Shown in pieces: positions 44,242 through 52,689 of a stretch of 64,000 nt of DNA. Made by a program: the position numbers and the translations under genes. This DNA comes from Terriglobales bacterium (GTDB taxonomy: Bacteria; Acidobacteriota; Terriglobia; Terriglobales; Acidobacteriaceae). The DNA is taken from assembly GCA_015655585.1 (NCBI GenBank), contig JAATEV010000020.1, forward strand, positions 1 to 64,000, in the 5' to 3' direction. The notes under the pieces were generated by a model. The model ran no database searches. It worked only from the letters and a program-made list of their open reading frames with translations, and was not told the origin of the DNA. Numbering within the stretch: position 1 is the first letter of the stretch; each line of letters begins with the position of its first letter.

Positions 44242-44634
44242 ATGAGAGTATTTCTGTTTGTCCTCCTCGCAACCGTTCTCGAAGCGGTCGGAGACGCCAT
44301 CGTGCGAGTAGCACTGCATCGCCCATCTTCGCTGGCTCGTATCGGGCTTTTTCTTCTGGGAGGCACTCTGCTCACCCTGTACGGCACCTCACTGAACTTG
44401 GCTCCCATCGAGTTTGCCGCCGTTACCGGCATGTACATCGCCACCCTGTTCATCGTCTTCCAGATCACGAACTATCTGTTCTTCAGCACCCTGCCGACAG
44501 GCCCCGTCGTCGTTGGAGGCATTCTGATCGTCTCCGGCGGGCTGATCGTCTCTCTCTCTGGAAATAGCCGCTCACACAAAGCCCTCTTCCCATCCCGCAT
44601 TGAATCTTTTTCCCTTCTCGCGCATTTACACTAG
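44242..44634 (+). CDS. SMR-like small membrane protein (EmrE-like)
   Basis: The 130-residue protein has four hydrophobic segments over residues 1-105 and a polar 25-residue tail. The first segment 'FVLLATVLEAVGDAIVRVAL' carries a Glu (E14) at the position of the essential EmrE Glu, and a Gly follows as in that family. Segment 3 with 'TGMYIATLFIVFQ' and the 'PTGPVVVGGILIVSGG' end also fit. It may export a small amine or lipid-linked intermediate by proton exchange; EmrE/ArnE-type substrates cannot be distinguished here. The TrxB gene begins 11 bp downstream in the same direction. Confidence 0.65.
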   Translation: MRVFLFVLLATVLEAVGDAIVRVALHRPSSLARIGLFLLGGTLLTLYGTSLNLAPIEFAAVTGMYIATLFIVFQITNYLFFSTLPTGPVVVGGILIVSGGLIVSLSGNSRSHKALFPSRIESFSLLAHLH

Positions 44635-44645
44635 TTAGGCCCACT

Positions 44646-45599
44646 ATGTCCGACAACACGACTCTCGATACCGTCATCCTCGGCTCTGGCTGCTCCGGCC
44701 TCACTGCCGCCATCTACACCGGACGCGCCAACCTCAAGCCCCTCGTCCTCGAAGGCCACGAACCCGGCGGCCAGCTCTCCATCACCACTCTGGTCGAAAA
44801 CTTCCCCGGCTGGCCCGAAGGCATCCAGGGCCCCGAGCTCATCGAGAACATGAAGAAGCAGGCCGTCCGCTTCGGCGCCGAACTTAAGATGGCCCATCTC
44901 AACTCCATCGACCTCAGCAAGCGTCCCTACGCCCTCAACATCGGCAAGGAGACCATCCACACCCGCACCCTCATCATCGCCAGCGGAGCCAGCGCGCGCT
45001 GGCTCAACCTGCCGTCGGAACAGGCCCTCATCGGCCGCGGCGTCACCTCCTGCGCCACCTGCGACGGCTTCTTCGCCTCCGGCAAGGAGATCGCCGTCAT
45101 CGGCGGCGGCGACAGCGCCATGGAAGAGGCACTCTTCCTCACCCGCTTCGCCACCAAGGTCACTGTCATCAACCGCAGCGAAAACTTCCGCGCCTCCAAG
45201 ATCATGCTTGAGCGCGCCATGGCCCACCCGCAGATCGAGTTCCTCACCAGCACCACGGTAGAAGAAGTCCTCGGCGTCGACGAGAAAGACGTTAAAGGTC
45301 TTCGCATCAAGAACCGCATCACCGGCGTGGAGTCCATCCTCCCCGTCAGCTTCATGTTCCTCGCCATCGGCCACATCCCCAACGCCCTGGCCTTCAAGGG
45401 CATGTTAGACCTCGACGAAGACGGTTACATCCTCACCCGCAACAACGTCTTCACCACCCACAACGGCGAGACCGTCCCCGGCGTCTACGCCTGCGGAGAC
45501 ATCCAGGACCGCCGCTACCGCCAGGCCATCACCGCCGCCGGATCAGGCTGCATGGCCGCCCTGGAAGTAGAAAAATTCCTCGAAGAACACGGCAGATAA
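44646..45599 (+). CDS. trxB: Thioredoxin reductase
   Basis: The 317-residue flavoenzyme reduces thioredoxin with NADPH. The redox-active pair C136/C139 is in 'SCATCDGFF', the FAD motif is 'LGSGCSGLTAA' (Cys where most have Pro), the NADPH motif is 'VIGGGDSAMEEA', and 'GVYACGDIQDRRYRQAITAAGSG' near the end is the second FAD site (partly quoted). The length is that of the low-molecular-weight bacterial type. Its stop overlaps the start of the next gene as TAATG, so the DUF7002-like protein is translationally coupled to it. Confidence 0.92.
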   Translation: MSDNTTLDTVILGSGCSGLTAAIYTGRANLKPLVLEGHEPGGQLSITTLVENFPGWPEGIQGPELIENMKKQAVRFGAELKMAHLNSIDLSKRPYALNIGKETIHTRTLIIASGASARWLNLPSEQALIGRGVTSCATCDGFFASGKEIAVIGGGDSAMEEALFLTRFATKVTVINRSENFRASKIMLERAMAHPQIEFLTSTTVEEVLGVDEKDVKGLRIKNRITGVESILPVSFMFLAIGHIPNALAFKGMLDLDEDGYILTRNNVFTTHNGETVPGVYACGDIQDRRYRQAITAAGSGCMAALEVEKFLEEHGR

Positions 45600-46234
45600 T
45601 GGACGTCCAGCGTCTGCTTACCAAGCACCCGGTTCTCTATCACATGGCCGAGCCGGGTGCTTGGCCTTCTATTAGCAAACATGGCCTGCTCAGCACAGAA
45701 GCTCTTTTAGACCATCTCGGAGCGGAACCTTCCGAACGTTTCTCAATATTAAGTTCGCTTCGTCGAGAATCTATCTCTTACCGAGGATTCATCATCCGTG
45801 ACCAGAAGCCTATGAAACAGAATCTGGAAAAGGTTCTGCTCGATGGCATCACCCCACAACAATGGCTCGAGTTTCTGAACAGGAAGGTTTTCTTCTGGAC
45901 CTGTCCAGAACGTCTGCTGCGTTTCCGTAAGGCATACAAGATGAAACGACAACTTATCATCGAAGTGCCGACTGAAAGACTTGTTGAGGCTTATGCGACA
46001 AAGATCACTCTTTGCCGTATGAACTCGGGCGCAGCCCGTATGCCAGATCATTTTCGGAACTTTGATATCTTTCGACCAATTGCTGCCTATCCAGCCAAGA
46101 GGCCACCTGTAGAATTCACCGTCGAATACGCAGTCAAAGACATCGCACTGCTTGCTGGTAATGTCTATGAGACGGGTGGAGATCAACTAGATGTCCCCCT
46201 TCATTCCTCCGGTGCAGAATCTGCGACCTCCTAA
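45599..46234 (+). CDS. DUF7002-like protein, possible ADP-ribosyltransferase-type fold
   Basis: The 211-residue protein begins 'KHPVLYHMAEPGAWPSISKHGLLS', residues 9-32, a pattern of DUF7002-like proteins. A central 'VIRDQKPM'-like segment reads 'FIIRDQKPMKQNLEKVL', followed by 'WLEFLNRKVFFWTCPERL' and 'LCRMNSGAARMPDHF'. The opening Leu-Tyr-His followed by 'I..HGLLS' is reminiscent of DarT and KptA, which have ADP-ribosyltransferase folds, but this link is my inference. Codons are less C-biased than in trxB, suggesting separate origin. It overlaps the trxB stop by one base. Confidence 0.62.
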   Translation: MDVQRLLTKHPVLYHMAEPGAWPSISKHGLLSTEALLDHLGAEPSERFSILSSLRRESISYRGFIIRDQKPMKQNLEKVLLDGITPQQWLEFLNRKVFFWTCPERLLRFRKAYKMKRQLIIEVPTERLVEAYATKITLCRMNSGAARMPDHFRNFDIFRPIAAYPAKRPPVEFTVEYAVKDIALLAGNVYETGGDQLDVPLHSSGAESATS

Positions 46235-46384
46235 CCATTTCCCTCTGTACTACACTCCGATTCCCAACCTTACCTCTGTCATCCTGAACGCAAAGAGCGC
46301 GAACCGCATTCCTAACCCAGCCGCCACCCCTCTCTAAAGAGCGCATCCCTTCACTGCATTTCGCTGTGGCTGTTGTCTTTGCCG

Positions 46385-46500
46385 TTGAGATAGAGCCGGG
46401 CTTCAGCCCGGCCATGAAAAAGCCGTCGCGAAGCGACAAACCGCTCTGCCGAAGGCTGGAGCAAAGCCCGAAGGGCGAAGCGACTTGATCTATTGCCTTT
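46385..46500. repeat. Dispersed extragenic palindromic repeat, copy A
   Basis: This copy shares with 56170-56279 the ordered blocks TTGAGATA, AGCCGGGCTTCAGCCCGG, GTCGCGAAGCGAC, ACCGCTCTGCCGAAGGCT, GGCGAAGCGACT and TATTGCCTT. Two palindromes, GCCGGGCTTCAGCCCGGC and GTCGCGAAGCGAC, can form hairpins. The layout is that of a REP-like element. Confidence 0.8.
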
Positions 46501-46674
46501 GCTGTTGCTGTTAATCCAGCATTTGTCTTTTAAATCGCCTTTGCTTTTTAAATCCGCGCAATCCGCAGTCATCTTTTAAAACCCTGTCAAGCCCCCAACA
46601 ACCTCAAGCCCATACAAACCAACAACTTCCAACTGGCACATTCACCCCCGCCACTCGGATAAAATAGAAACAGA

Positions 46675-46704
46675 GAAAGGCCCCGGCAAAAACCGGGGCC
46701 TTTC
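46675..46704. terminator. Hairpin terminator
   Basis: GAAAGGCCCCGG (46675-46686) pairs exactly with CCGGGGCCTTTC (46693-46704) around CAAAAA. It lies between two convergent genes and is AT-flanked on both sides, so it may serve both. Confidence 0.7.
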
Positions 46705-46793
46705 CCATTAACCAAACAATCAATAACAAACTTCTAAGTCCACCGATAACCCATCTGAATGGAAGACTTTAAGCAATATCAAGGGGGGAGGGG

Positions 46794-47123
46794 CTAGAAC
46801 TTGTGAAACATAAAAAAAGCCCCCATCACCAGGCACCCCAACGCCGCAAAATGGTTCCAGTGCAGCCGGTCCCCAAAGTAAAACGTCGAAAACACCCCAA
46901 ACACCGTCAACGTAATCACCTCCTGGATCACCTTCAACTGGTCCGGCGAAAACGTCTTCGCCCCAATCCGATTCGCCGGAACCTGCAAACAATACTCAAA
47001 GAAAGCAATCCCCCAACTCACCAGAATCACCTTCCAAAGCGGCACCTCACGAAACTTCAAATGCCCATACCACGCAAACGTCATAAACACGTTCGAGCCA
47101 ATCAACAGCAGAATCGTCCACAT
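46794..47123 (-). CDS. DMT/DUF486-family small membrane protein
   Basis: The 109-residue protein has four hydrophobic segments and the DUF486 opening 'MWTILLLIGSNVFMTFAWYGHLKF' (quoted to mark residues 1-24 in part). 'EYCLQVPANRIG' in the loop after segment 2 and 'FSPDQLKVIQEVITLTVF' are family features. DUF486 proteins are short relatives of drug/metabolite transporters; the substrate is unknown. ATG 47123 is chosen because GAGAGG lies nine bases upstream and the membrane segment starts at once. It is divergent from yggS, with 44 bp between their starts. Confidence 0.8.
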   Translation of the reverse strand: MWTILLLIGSNVFMTFAWYGHLKFREVPLWKVILVSWGIAFFEYCLQVPANRIGAKTFSPDQLKVIQEVITLTVFGVFSTFYFGDRLHWNHFAALGCLVMGAFFMFHKF

Positions 47124-47167
47124 ACACAAGTCCTCTCCATCAGCCAAAACGATAAGATGCAAACAGC

Positions 47168-47881
47168 ATGTCTATCGCAGAAAATCTAGCGCGCATCAAC
47201 GATCAGATCACCGAAGCCTGCCACCGCGCCAGCCGCCCCGCCGCCGACGTAGCCCTCATGGCCGTCAGCAAAGTCCACCCCGTCGAAGCCATCCTCGAAG
47301 CCTACGCCGCCGGACACCGCCTCTTCGGCGAAAACCGCGTGCAGGAGTTCCAGGAAAAATCCCAGCAACTCGCCGCCGCCCACCCCGAGATCCTCGCCAC
47401 CGCCGAGTTCCATCTCATCGGCCCCCTCCAGTCCAACAAGACCAACCGCGCCGCCGAGCTCTTCCACTCCATCGACGCCGTAGACTCCCTCAAAATCGCC
47501 CAGCGCCTCAACACCGCCGCCGCGTCCCTCAACAAAAAACTCCCCCTCTACATCGAGGTCAAACTAAGCCACGAAGAATCCAAACACGGTCTCGCCCCCA
47601 ACGACCTCCCCGAACTCCTCGCCGCCCTGAAAGACCTCCCCGCCGTCGAAGCCATAGGCCTCATGACCGTCCCCCCCTGGTCCGAAGACCCCGAAACCGC
47701 CCGCCCCTACTTCCAACAACTCCGCCAACTCCGCGACGAATCGCTAAACCTCCACCCCACCCTGACCCAGCTCTCCATGGGCATGTCGAATGATTTCCGC
47801 GTAGCCATCGAAGAAGGCAGCACCTGCGTCCGCATCGGCACCGCCATCTTCGGCAAACGCACGCTCCCCGCCGCATCATGA
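47168..47881 (+). CDS. yggS: YggS/PLPBP-type pyridoxal-phosphate homeostasis protein
   Basis: The 237-residue protein is a single TIM-barrel, fold type III PLP protein that controls pyridoxal phosphate levels and amino acid balance without a known reaction. The PLP Lys is K35 in 'LMAVSKVHP'. 'LFGENRVQEF', 'FHLIGPLQSNKTN' and 'LSMGMSNDF' near the C-terminus (phosphate binding) are family signatures, and 'IEEGSTCVRIGTAIFG' ends the barrel. The next gene overlaps by four bases (ATGA). The start is divergent from the DUF486 gene. Confidence 0.92.
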   Translation: MSIAENLARINDQITEACHRASRPAADVALMAVSKVHPVEAILEAYAAGHRLFGENRVQEFQEKSQQLAAAHPEILATAEFHLIGPLQSNKTNRAAELFHSIDAVDSLKIAQRLNTAAASLNKKLPLYIEVKLSHEESKHGLAPNDLPELLAALKDLPAVEAIGLMTVPPWSEDPETARPYFQQLRQLRDESLNLHPTLTQLSMGMSNDFRVAIEEGSTCVRIGTAIFGKRTLPAAS

Positions 47882-48186
47882 ACGAACCACCCTTCACCCG
47901 CGACACCCCCGACGGCTGCGTCCTCTCCGTGCGCGTCCACCCCGGCGCGCGCAAAAACGCCATCACCGGCATCCACGCCGAAGCCCTCAAAATCTCCCTC
48001 ACCACCCCACCCACCGACGGCCGAGCCAACGAGGCCTTAATCGCCTTCCTCGCCGACCTCCTCCACCTCCCCAAAGCCCGCGTCACCCTCGCCACTGGCT
48101 CCACCAGCCGCACCAAAACCCTCCGCATCGCAGGAAAAAGCGCGGCCGAAGTCCAGGCCGCGCTCTCCCCTACACGTGAGGCATAA
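47878..48186 (+). CDS. DUF167 (YggU-like) protein
   Basis: The 102-residue protein is a DUF167 domain over its full length: 'LSVRVHPGARKNAITGI', 'ISLTTPPTDGRANEALIAFLADLL' (partly quoted) and 'VTLATGSTSRTKTLRI'. Proteins of this family are often encoded next to yggS, as here, through an ATGA overlap. Function is unknown; RNA or nucleic-acid binding has been suggested for the fold. Its stop abuts the stop of the convergent GH28 gene with no spacing. Confidence 0.85.
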   Translation: MNEPPFTRDTPDGCVLSVRVHPGARKNAITGIHAEALKISLTTPPTDGRANEALIAFLADLLHLPKARVTLATGSTSRTKTLRIAGKSAAEVQAALSPTREA

Positions 48187-49458
48187 TTACTTCGAGATCA
48201 GCTTCCCGTTCGGAGCCACCGTCATGTTCTCACCTTCATCCGCCTTCACCTTCAGATTTGTAGCCGTCACGGTTGCATAAGCGATATTGAATCCTTTCTT
48301 CGCCTGCAAATCCACATTCCGCAACACCACATTCGTCACCGGCATCTCCGGCAGACCCACAATCACGCCCGCCCATCCGCTGTTCACCGACTTCACATTC
48401 TCAATCGTGATGTCGTGGAACTTCGGCGTCAGCCGCTGCACCACCTCCGCCGCCACCTCACCCTCCGGCAAAACCTTCGGATAATATTCGCTGATCAAAA
48501 TTGAGGTCTTCACATCCTCCATCGTGATGTCCTTGAACGAAATATTGCTCACATCCGCCCCGCGGTCACGATTCGCCTTGATCCGAATCCCCTGGTCCGT
48601 CCCCTTGAAGTGAATCCGTTCCGCATGAATATTCTGCGCCCCACCCGCAATCTCGCTTCCGATCGAAAGCCCATGCCCATGCTCGAAGTCGCAGTCCGTA
48701 ATCGTAATGTTCTTGCTCGGCGCATCCGGCCCCGGCGAATTAATCATCCCGCTCTTGATCGCGATATTGTCATCGCCCACATCCGCATACACATGGTCGA
48801 TCACCACGTTGCTCGAACTGAACGGATCAATCGCATCCGTATTCGGCGAGTGCGCCGGAGCCAGAATCCTCACATTCCGAATCACCACATCGTCCGTGTA
48901 GTACGGAACAATCTGCCAGTAAGGCGAGTTCTGCACCGTCACGCCCTCAATCCGCACATGCTTGCAGTGGTCGAACACCACTCCCCTCGGCCGCGAGTTC
49001 TCCGACCCCAGCACCCCCGCATTCTTCTGCGTCCGCGCCAGCGTCCACCACGACTCGCCGTTCCCATCAATCACCCCGCCGCCCGTAATCGTAATGTGCT
49101 CCGCGTTCTCCGCCCCAATCAGCGCCTGATACCCCGGCCCACGAAACTCCGTCTTCTTCGGATAGTCCTCATGGTCCGGCGACCCCAGCAGCGTAGTCCC
49201 CTTCTCCACATCCAGAGTGATCCCGCTCTTCAGCACAATCGGAGCCGAAAGAAACGTCCCTCCCGCCAGCTTCACCGTGCCCCCGCCGCCCTTGGCGCAG
49301 TCATCAATCGCCGCCTGAATCGCCTTCGTGTCCTTAGTAGCTCCATCACCCTTAGCCCCATAGCTCCGCGCGTCGCAAACCTTCCCCGCCGCCATCGCGG
49401 GCACCGCCGCCGCCAACACCCCAACCCCCACCATCAACCGAATCCCAGAAAATTTCAT
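48187..49458 (-). CDS. Exported GH28 glycoside hydrolase (polygalacturonase-type)
   Basis: The 423-residue protein has a signal peptide (1-24) and a right-handed parallel beta-helix. GH28 catalytic motifs are all present: NTD (206-208, 'SPNTDAID'), GDD (D229-D230), G-H-G with H262 ('GHGLSIGSE') and RIK (292-294). It should cleave galacturonan or related pectic chains outside the cytoplasm. ATG 49458 is chosen because GGAG precedes it and the signal peptide begins there. It is monocistronic. No other pectin gene or transporter lies close by, so it may serve general plant-polymer breakdown. Confidence 0.9.
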   Translation of the reverse strand: MKFSGIRLMVGVGVLAAAVPAMAAGKVCDARSYGAKGDGATKDTKAIQAAIDDCAKGGGGTVKLAGGTFLSAPIVLKSGITLDVEKGTTLLGSPDHEDYPKKTEFRGPGYQALIGAENAEHITITGGGVIDGNGESWWTLARTQKNAGVLGSENSRPRGVVFDHCKHVRIEGVTVQNSPYWQIVPYYTDDVVIRNVRILAPAHSPNTDAIDPFSSSNVVIDHVYADVGDDNIAIKSGMINSPGPDAPSKNITITDCDFEHGHGLSIGSEIAGGAQNIHAERIHFKGTDQGIRIKANRDRGADVSNISFKDITMEDVKTSILISEYYPKVLPEGEVAAEVVQRLTPKFHDITIENVKSVNSGWAGVIVGLPEMPVTNVVLRNVDLQAKKGFNIAYATVTATNLKVKADEGENMTVAPNGKLISK

Positions 49459-49719
49459 CCCATCTCCAAAGGCGCTCAAGCGCACAGAGGAATATTACCC
49501 GCAATTGGTCCTACCACGCACCTCGGTCTAAAAATACAAGTCAATTTTCCATCCAAAGCCTCCAAAGCATACTCATAACAACCACATGGGAGGCAGCTCC
49601 TTGCTTTGCCTTCATGCAAAATAAAGGACACTATCATGCGTGCAAGCATTAGTTCACGAGACGAGCATCTGCCGCTACGTGTTCCGGACAGGTCGATTCT
49701 GCGTGTTTGAATGTAAGGT

Positions 49720-50940
49720 ATGACTGAGCAGGAATACGGTGAAGTGCCAGCGGCAGTGCCGCGGTTTGCGATGATAGACCTGCTGCGCGGTCTCTCAATT
49801 CTGGCAGTGGTGCTGCTGCATTCCTGGCTGCGGTTTTTCTTGAACGGTGTACAGGTGGGTACAGGGTTGCCCAAGTGGCTATCGCATCTGCTCCTGCGCA
49901 ACGGCGGCAATGGTGTGACGGTGTTCTTTGCGATCTCCGGTTTTCTGATCACGCTGACCAGCGTGCGGCGGTTCGGTGGACTGAGCGGAATGCGGCCGCG
50001 GCTGTTTTACCGGATACGGTTTGCGCGGATCGCGCCGCTGCTGCTGTTGGTGCTCGCAGTGCTGAGTCTGCTGCACTGGGGAAGCCTGCATTCGCAAGCA
50101 TTCAATGCGTGGCATATAAAAAAGGCGGTCGGGCTACCGCGGGCATTGTTTTCGGCGCTGACATTTCACCTGAACTGGCTGGAGGCGAAGACTGGATACC
50201 TGCCCGCGAACTGGGATGTGATGTGGTCCTTGAGCGTGGAGGAGATGTTTTATCTTTTCTTCCCACTGGTATGTGTGGCGTTTGTGGGGCAGAGGTCGCC
50301 GCTGCGGCGGGTGGGGTGGCCTCTACTATTTCTGCTTGCTGCGGGGTTGTTGGTGTTGGGGCCTTGGGCGCGGTCGGTGTGGATTACCGACGAGATCGGT
50401 CAGGAGAAGAGCTATCTCGGCGGGATGAACGCCATAGCGATGGGGTGTCTGACAGCGCTGCTTTGCGATCGTCTGTTGCGTTCGGCACGACTGGTGGGCT
50501 GGTGGCTGTATGTCGTTGAGGCGGGGGGATGGGTGCTGATCGCGTGGATGGCGACTTGGCCGCGGTGGGCGTGGCTACATGGCATCAGCCGATTTCTGGC
50601 GCGTACAGATTTGGACGATACGGTATTACCGTTCGGAGTGTGCCTGGTGATGATCGCGACCGTACTACGCGACTCTCGCGGTGGGGGCTGGTTGACATAT
50701 CCCATCCGGTGGTTCGGCCGACACAGCTATGAGGTATACCTGACGCACGAGTTTCTCGTGCTGCTCGGTGTGATGGCATTTCTGCGTTGGCACGGAAGAC
50801 ATCCGGGGTTGTGGGTAGTTGGAATTACTCTGTCAACTGCACCTCTGGGGTGGGCAGTCGCCCGATGGTTTTCAGAGCCAATGAATCGACGACTGCGTGG
50901 AGCAAAACATCCGGCGAAGATATCGTTGATGCCAAATTGA
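49720..50940 (+). CDS. Acyltransferase 3 family membrane protein
   Basis: The 406-residue inner-membrane protein has about ten segments and the family pattern: 'MIDLLRGLSILAVVLLHSW' (residues 18-36), with the Arg and His of the active site, 'FFAISGFLI', 'RARIAPLL'-like 'RFARIAPLLLL', and 'WSLSVEEMFYLFFPLV'. It transfers an acyl group to a sugar or lipid acceptor at the membrane. Wobble positions are G/T rich, unlike most neighbours, which prefer C. Together with the next gene this suggests different ancestry. AAGG lies just before ATG 49720. Confidence 0.85.
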   Translation: MTEQEYGEVPAAVPRFAMIDLLRGLSILAVVLLHSWLRFFLNGVQVGTGLPKWLSHLLLRNGGNGVTVFFAISGFLITLTSVRRFGGLSGMRPRLFYRIRFARIAPLLLLVLAVLSLLHWGSLHSQAFNAWHIKKAVGLPRALFSALTFHLNWLEAKTGYLPANWDVMWSLSVEEMFYLFFPLVCVAFVGQRSPLRRVGWPLLFLLAAGLLVLGPWARSVWITDEIGQEKSYLGGMNAIAMGCLTALLCDRLLRSARLVGWWLYVVEAGGWVLIAWMATWPRWAWLHGISRFLARTDLDDTVLPFGVCLVMIATVLRDSRGGGWLTYPIRWFGRHSYEVYLTHEFLVLLGVMAFLRWHGRHPGLWVVGITLSTAPLGWAVARWFSEPMNRRLRGAKHPAKISLMPN

Positions 50941-51018
50941 ATATGTTAATGTTTTGCCAGCCCCAGGATGGTGAATCAAGCTCTTTGTGTTCATAACCCA
51001 AAGAGCTTATTGCGCTAT

Positions 51019-51117
51019 TTCGAACCGCAGGTTCGAACTTACCCTCACCTTAAAATATCTCTCCTCCGATACACTGCGGAACAGAACGCAAGGGCAATCA
51101 CCGCACCAACCCCACCG
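51019..51117 (+). repeat. Hairpin-bearing direct repeat, copy 1
   Basis: An 8-bp hairpin TTCGAACC-GCA-GGTTCGAA (51019-51037) is followed after 14 bases by a 66-bp block (51052-51117) that matches 52720-52784 at about 58 of 66 positions. Copy 2 has a hairpin at the same spacing but with a different stem sequence. See the findings. Confidence 0.72.
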
Positions 51118-51169
51118 CGTAAGAATTTGCAGCATCTCGTGTGCCCGTTTCCGAGAGTTGGAATTGTCC

Positions 51170-52555
51170 TCAGAACCTCGCAAGCCGAGTTCGCTTCGAT
51201 CTGCGCCGGATCGTCCAGACCACCAGTGCCAAGATCAGCAGTACCACCGAAATCAGGCCGACGCACAGCGGCCAGCGGACGTGCCACAGCGAGAAGATCA
51301 GCAGTTTTACAGGCGGATAATGCGGCGAATGCACATCAGGGACCCAGAGGACGCCATCGGTGATCGCAGGTAGAAGCATCGCTCCCCACCTCCCCTCGAA
51401 CTGCACCGACTGCGGCTTACGAAATACGGCATCCGTATTCCCACGCAGGTTCACGAAGATAGGCGAATGACCATGGCTGTCGATCCACTCCCGCAGATCG
51501 CCCTGCGCTCGACGCAGACGGGCATATCCCAAATCCTCATGCGCAGTGTTCGAATACAACAGGATCGCCCCGCCTCCATCGCTGAACACGTTAAGACTGT
51601 AGATGCGATCCCCCAGAACCTCTTTAAGCCGCGACGCCACGCTGCCCGGAAAATAGCCCGCATGGTGTGTATGGGCCCAGAGGATCAGCTTGTGGTCAGG
51701 CAGAGCTTTCTGAAGCTCCAGTGTATACGGGGCCGCCTGCGCTTCCCGAACATTTGCCACCACATCCCAATACGTCTTGCCCGGCGGAGGACACAAGGCA
51801 AGGCTGCGCCGCAGGCTGTTAGGGATAAGTGCGAGCACCTCGGCATGAGGAAGAGCGGGATAAGTCTTCTGCACGACAGGCTGAGCGAGCAAGATCCATT
51901 GCCGCAATTCGTCGATAGCCTGAAGAGCCGCCGGATCGTCCGGACTCACCCCGTTCTGGCAGCGCGTTCTGTAGATGTTCCGCAGCCACGCAGCCTCATC
52001 CATCCCAGCAGGTGGCAACGCATAGTGGCGCAACTGCTCCGCGAAGAGGCGGAAGGCTTCTGCCCCTTCCGTCCCTCCACCAATTCCCGGCTGAATATCC
52101 CACGCAGTCATGTAGAGCGGCGTAGGAGTCGACCAACTCGCGGCCTCATACTCGAAGATCTCCGCATACTCAGGATCGTTCCAGATGCGCAGCAGGCCAC
52201 CCATCGCTGCCTTGGCATCCTCGGCTCCTCGCGCGGAGGCAAGAAAACGATCCTGCGTTGCCCAAAGGTCAAGCGGCGAACCCTCGAAGGCCACTGTGTG
52301 GAAACCCATTTGTTCGTTCAGCTCTCGCACCATGCCCAGACGCACCAAAGGGAATTCGTGCGTCATGTGGATGGACTCGCCCAGAGTAACGACATCCACT
52401 CCCTCAAGCACCTGCGGCAGGAAGCTATATGTGGCTGCATTGGTTGAGCGAGCGGCATCGATAGGCCAGCTCTGAGAAGCAACGAAAGGGCTAGAAAACC
52501 ATGAGGCCGACAGGAAGATTAGCAGGAAACAGGACAGGCTTAACCGCGTCGGCAT
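51170..52555 (-). CDS. Erythromycin-esterase-like protein, exported with C-terminal membrane anchor
   Basis: The 461-residue protein has a signal peptide (1-28) and the erythromycin esterase/Bcr136-like domain: 'VVTLGESIHMTHEF' (near 56-69, the catalytic-site His and Glu region), 'TVAFEGS', 'WAHTHHAGYF' and 'SLNVFSDGGGAILLY'. A transmembrane segment near the C-terminus ('WPLCVGLISVVLLILALVVW') is followed by an Arg/Lys-rich tail. The location should be periplasmic and membrane-bound. Known family members hydrolyse macrolide lactones, but most bacterial members have unknown substrates, so resistance should not be assumed. The gene is bracketed by two copies of a leader repeat, and its composition is unlike that of the downstream permease. 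Confidence 0.78.
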   Translation of the reverse strand: MPTRLSLSCFLLIFLSASWFSSPFVASQSWPIDAARSTNAATYSFLPQVLEGVDVVTLGESIHMTHEFPLVRLGMVRELNEQMGFHTVAFEGSPLDLWATQDRFLASARGAEDAKAAMGGLLRIWNDPEYAEIFEYEAASWSTPTPLYMTAWDIQPGIGGGTEGAEAFRLFAEQLRHYALPPAGMDEAAWLRNIYRTRCQNGVSPDDPAALQAIDELRQWILLAQPVVQKTYPALPHAEVLALIPNSLRRSLALCPPPGKTYWDVVANVREAQAAPYTLELQKALPDHKLILWAHTHHAGYFPGSVASRLKEVLGDRIYSLNVFSDGGGAILLYSNTAHEDLGYARLRRAQGDLREWIDSHGHSPIFVNLRGNTDAVFRKPQSVQFEGRWGAMLLPAITDGVLWVPDVHSPHYPPVKLLIFSLWHVRWPLCVGLISVVLLILALVVWTIRRRSKRTRLARF

Positions 52556-52689
52556 AACAACTTATCTCATACGATGTAAGAGAAACGAAAGTTCAAACCA
52601 CGCGCGGCAGGAAGAAAAAAATAAGACTCAGCAAAAAAATCTAAGCCTATCGCAATCCATCTGCGATGCTTATTCGGTTCTCAACGATG

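Larger units (their letters stand above)
46235..46793. other. Repeat-rich intergenic region between convergent genes
   Basis: This 559-bp stretch has no credible gene. It contains the dispersed palindromic repeat at 46385-46500, degenerate TTGCTT/TTGCCT-type stretches (46490-46560) and a terminator at 46675-46704. The motif GCGCGAACCGC near 46289-46299 recurs at 55710-55720, so both regions carry the same extragenic repeat family. Confidence 0.55.

Noticed and set aside
51170-52555. Calling the esterase-like gene a macrolide-resistance gene
   Set aside because: The family is broad and most members have other or unknown substrates; the exported, membrane-anchored form differs from EreA/EreB.
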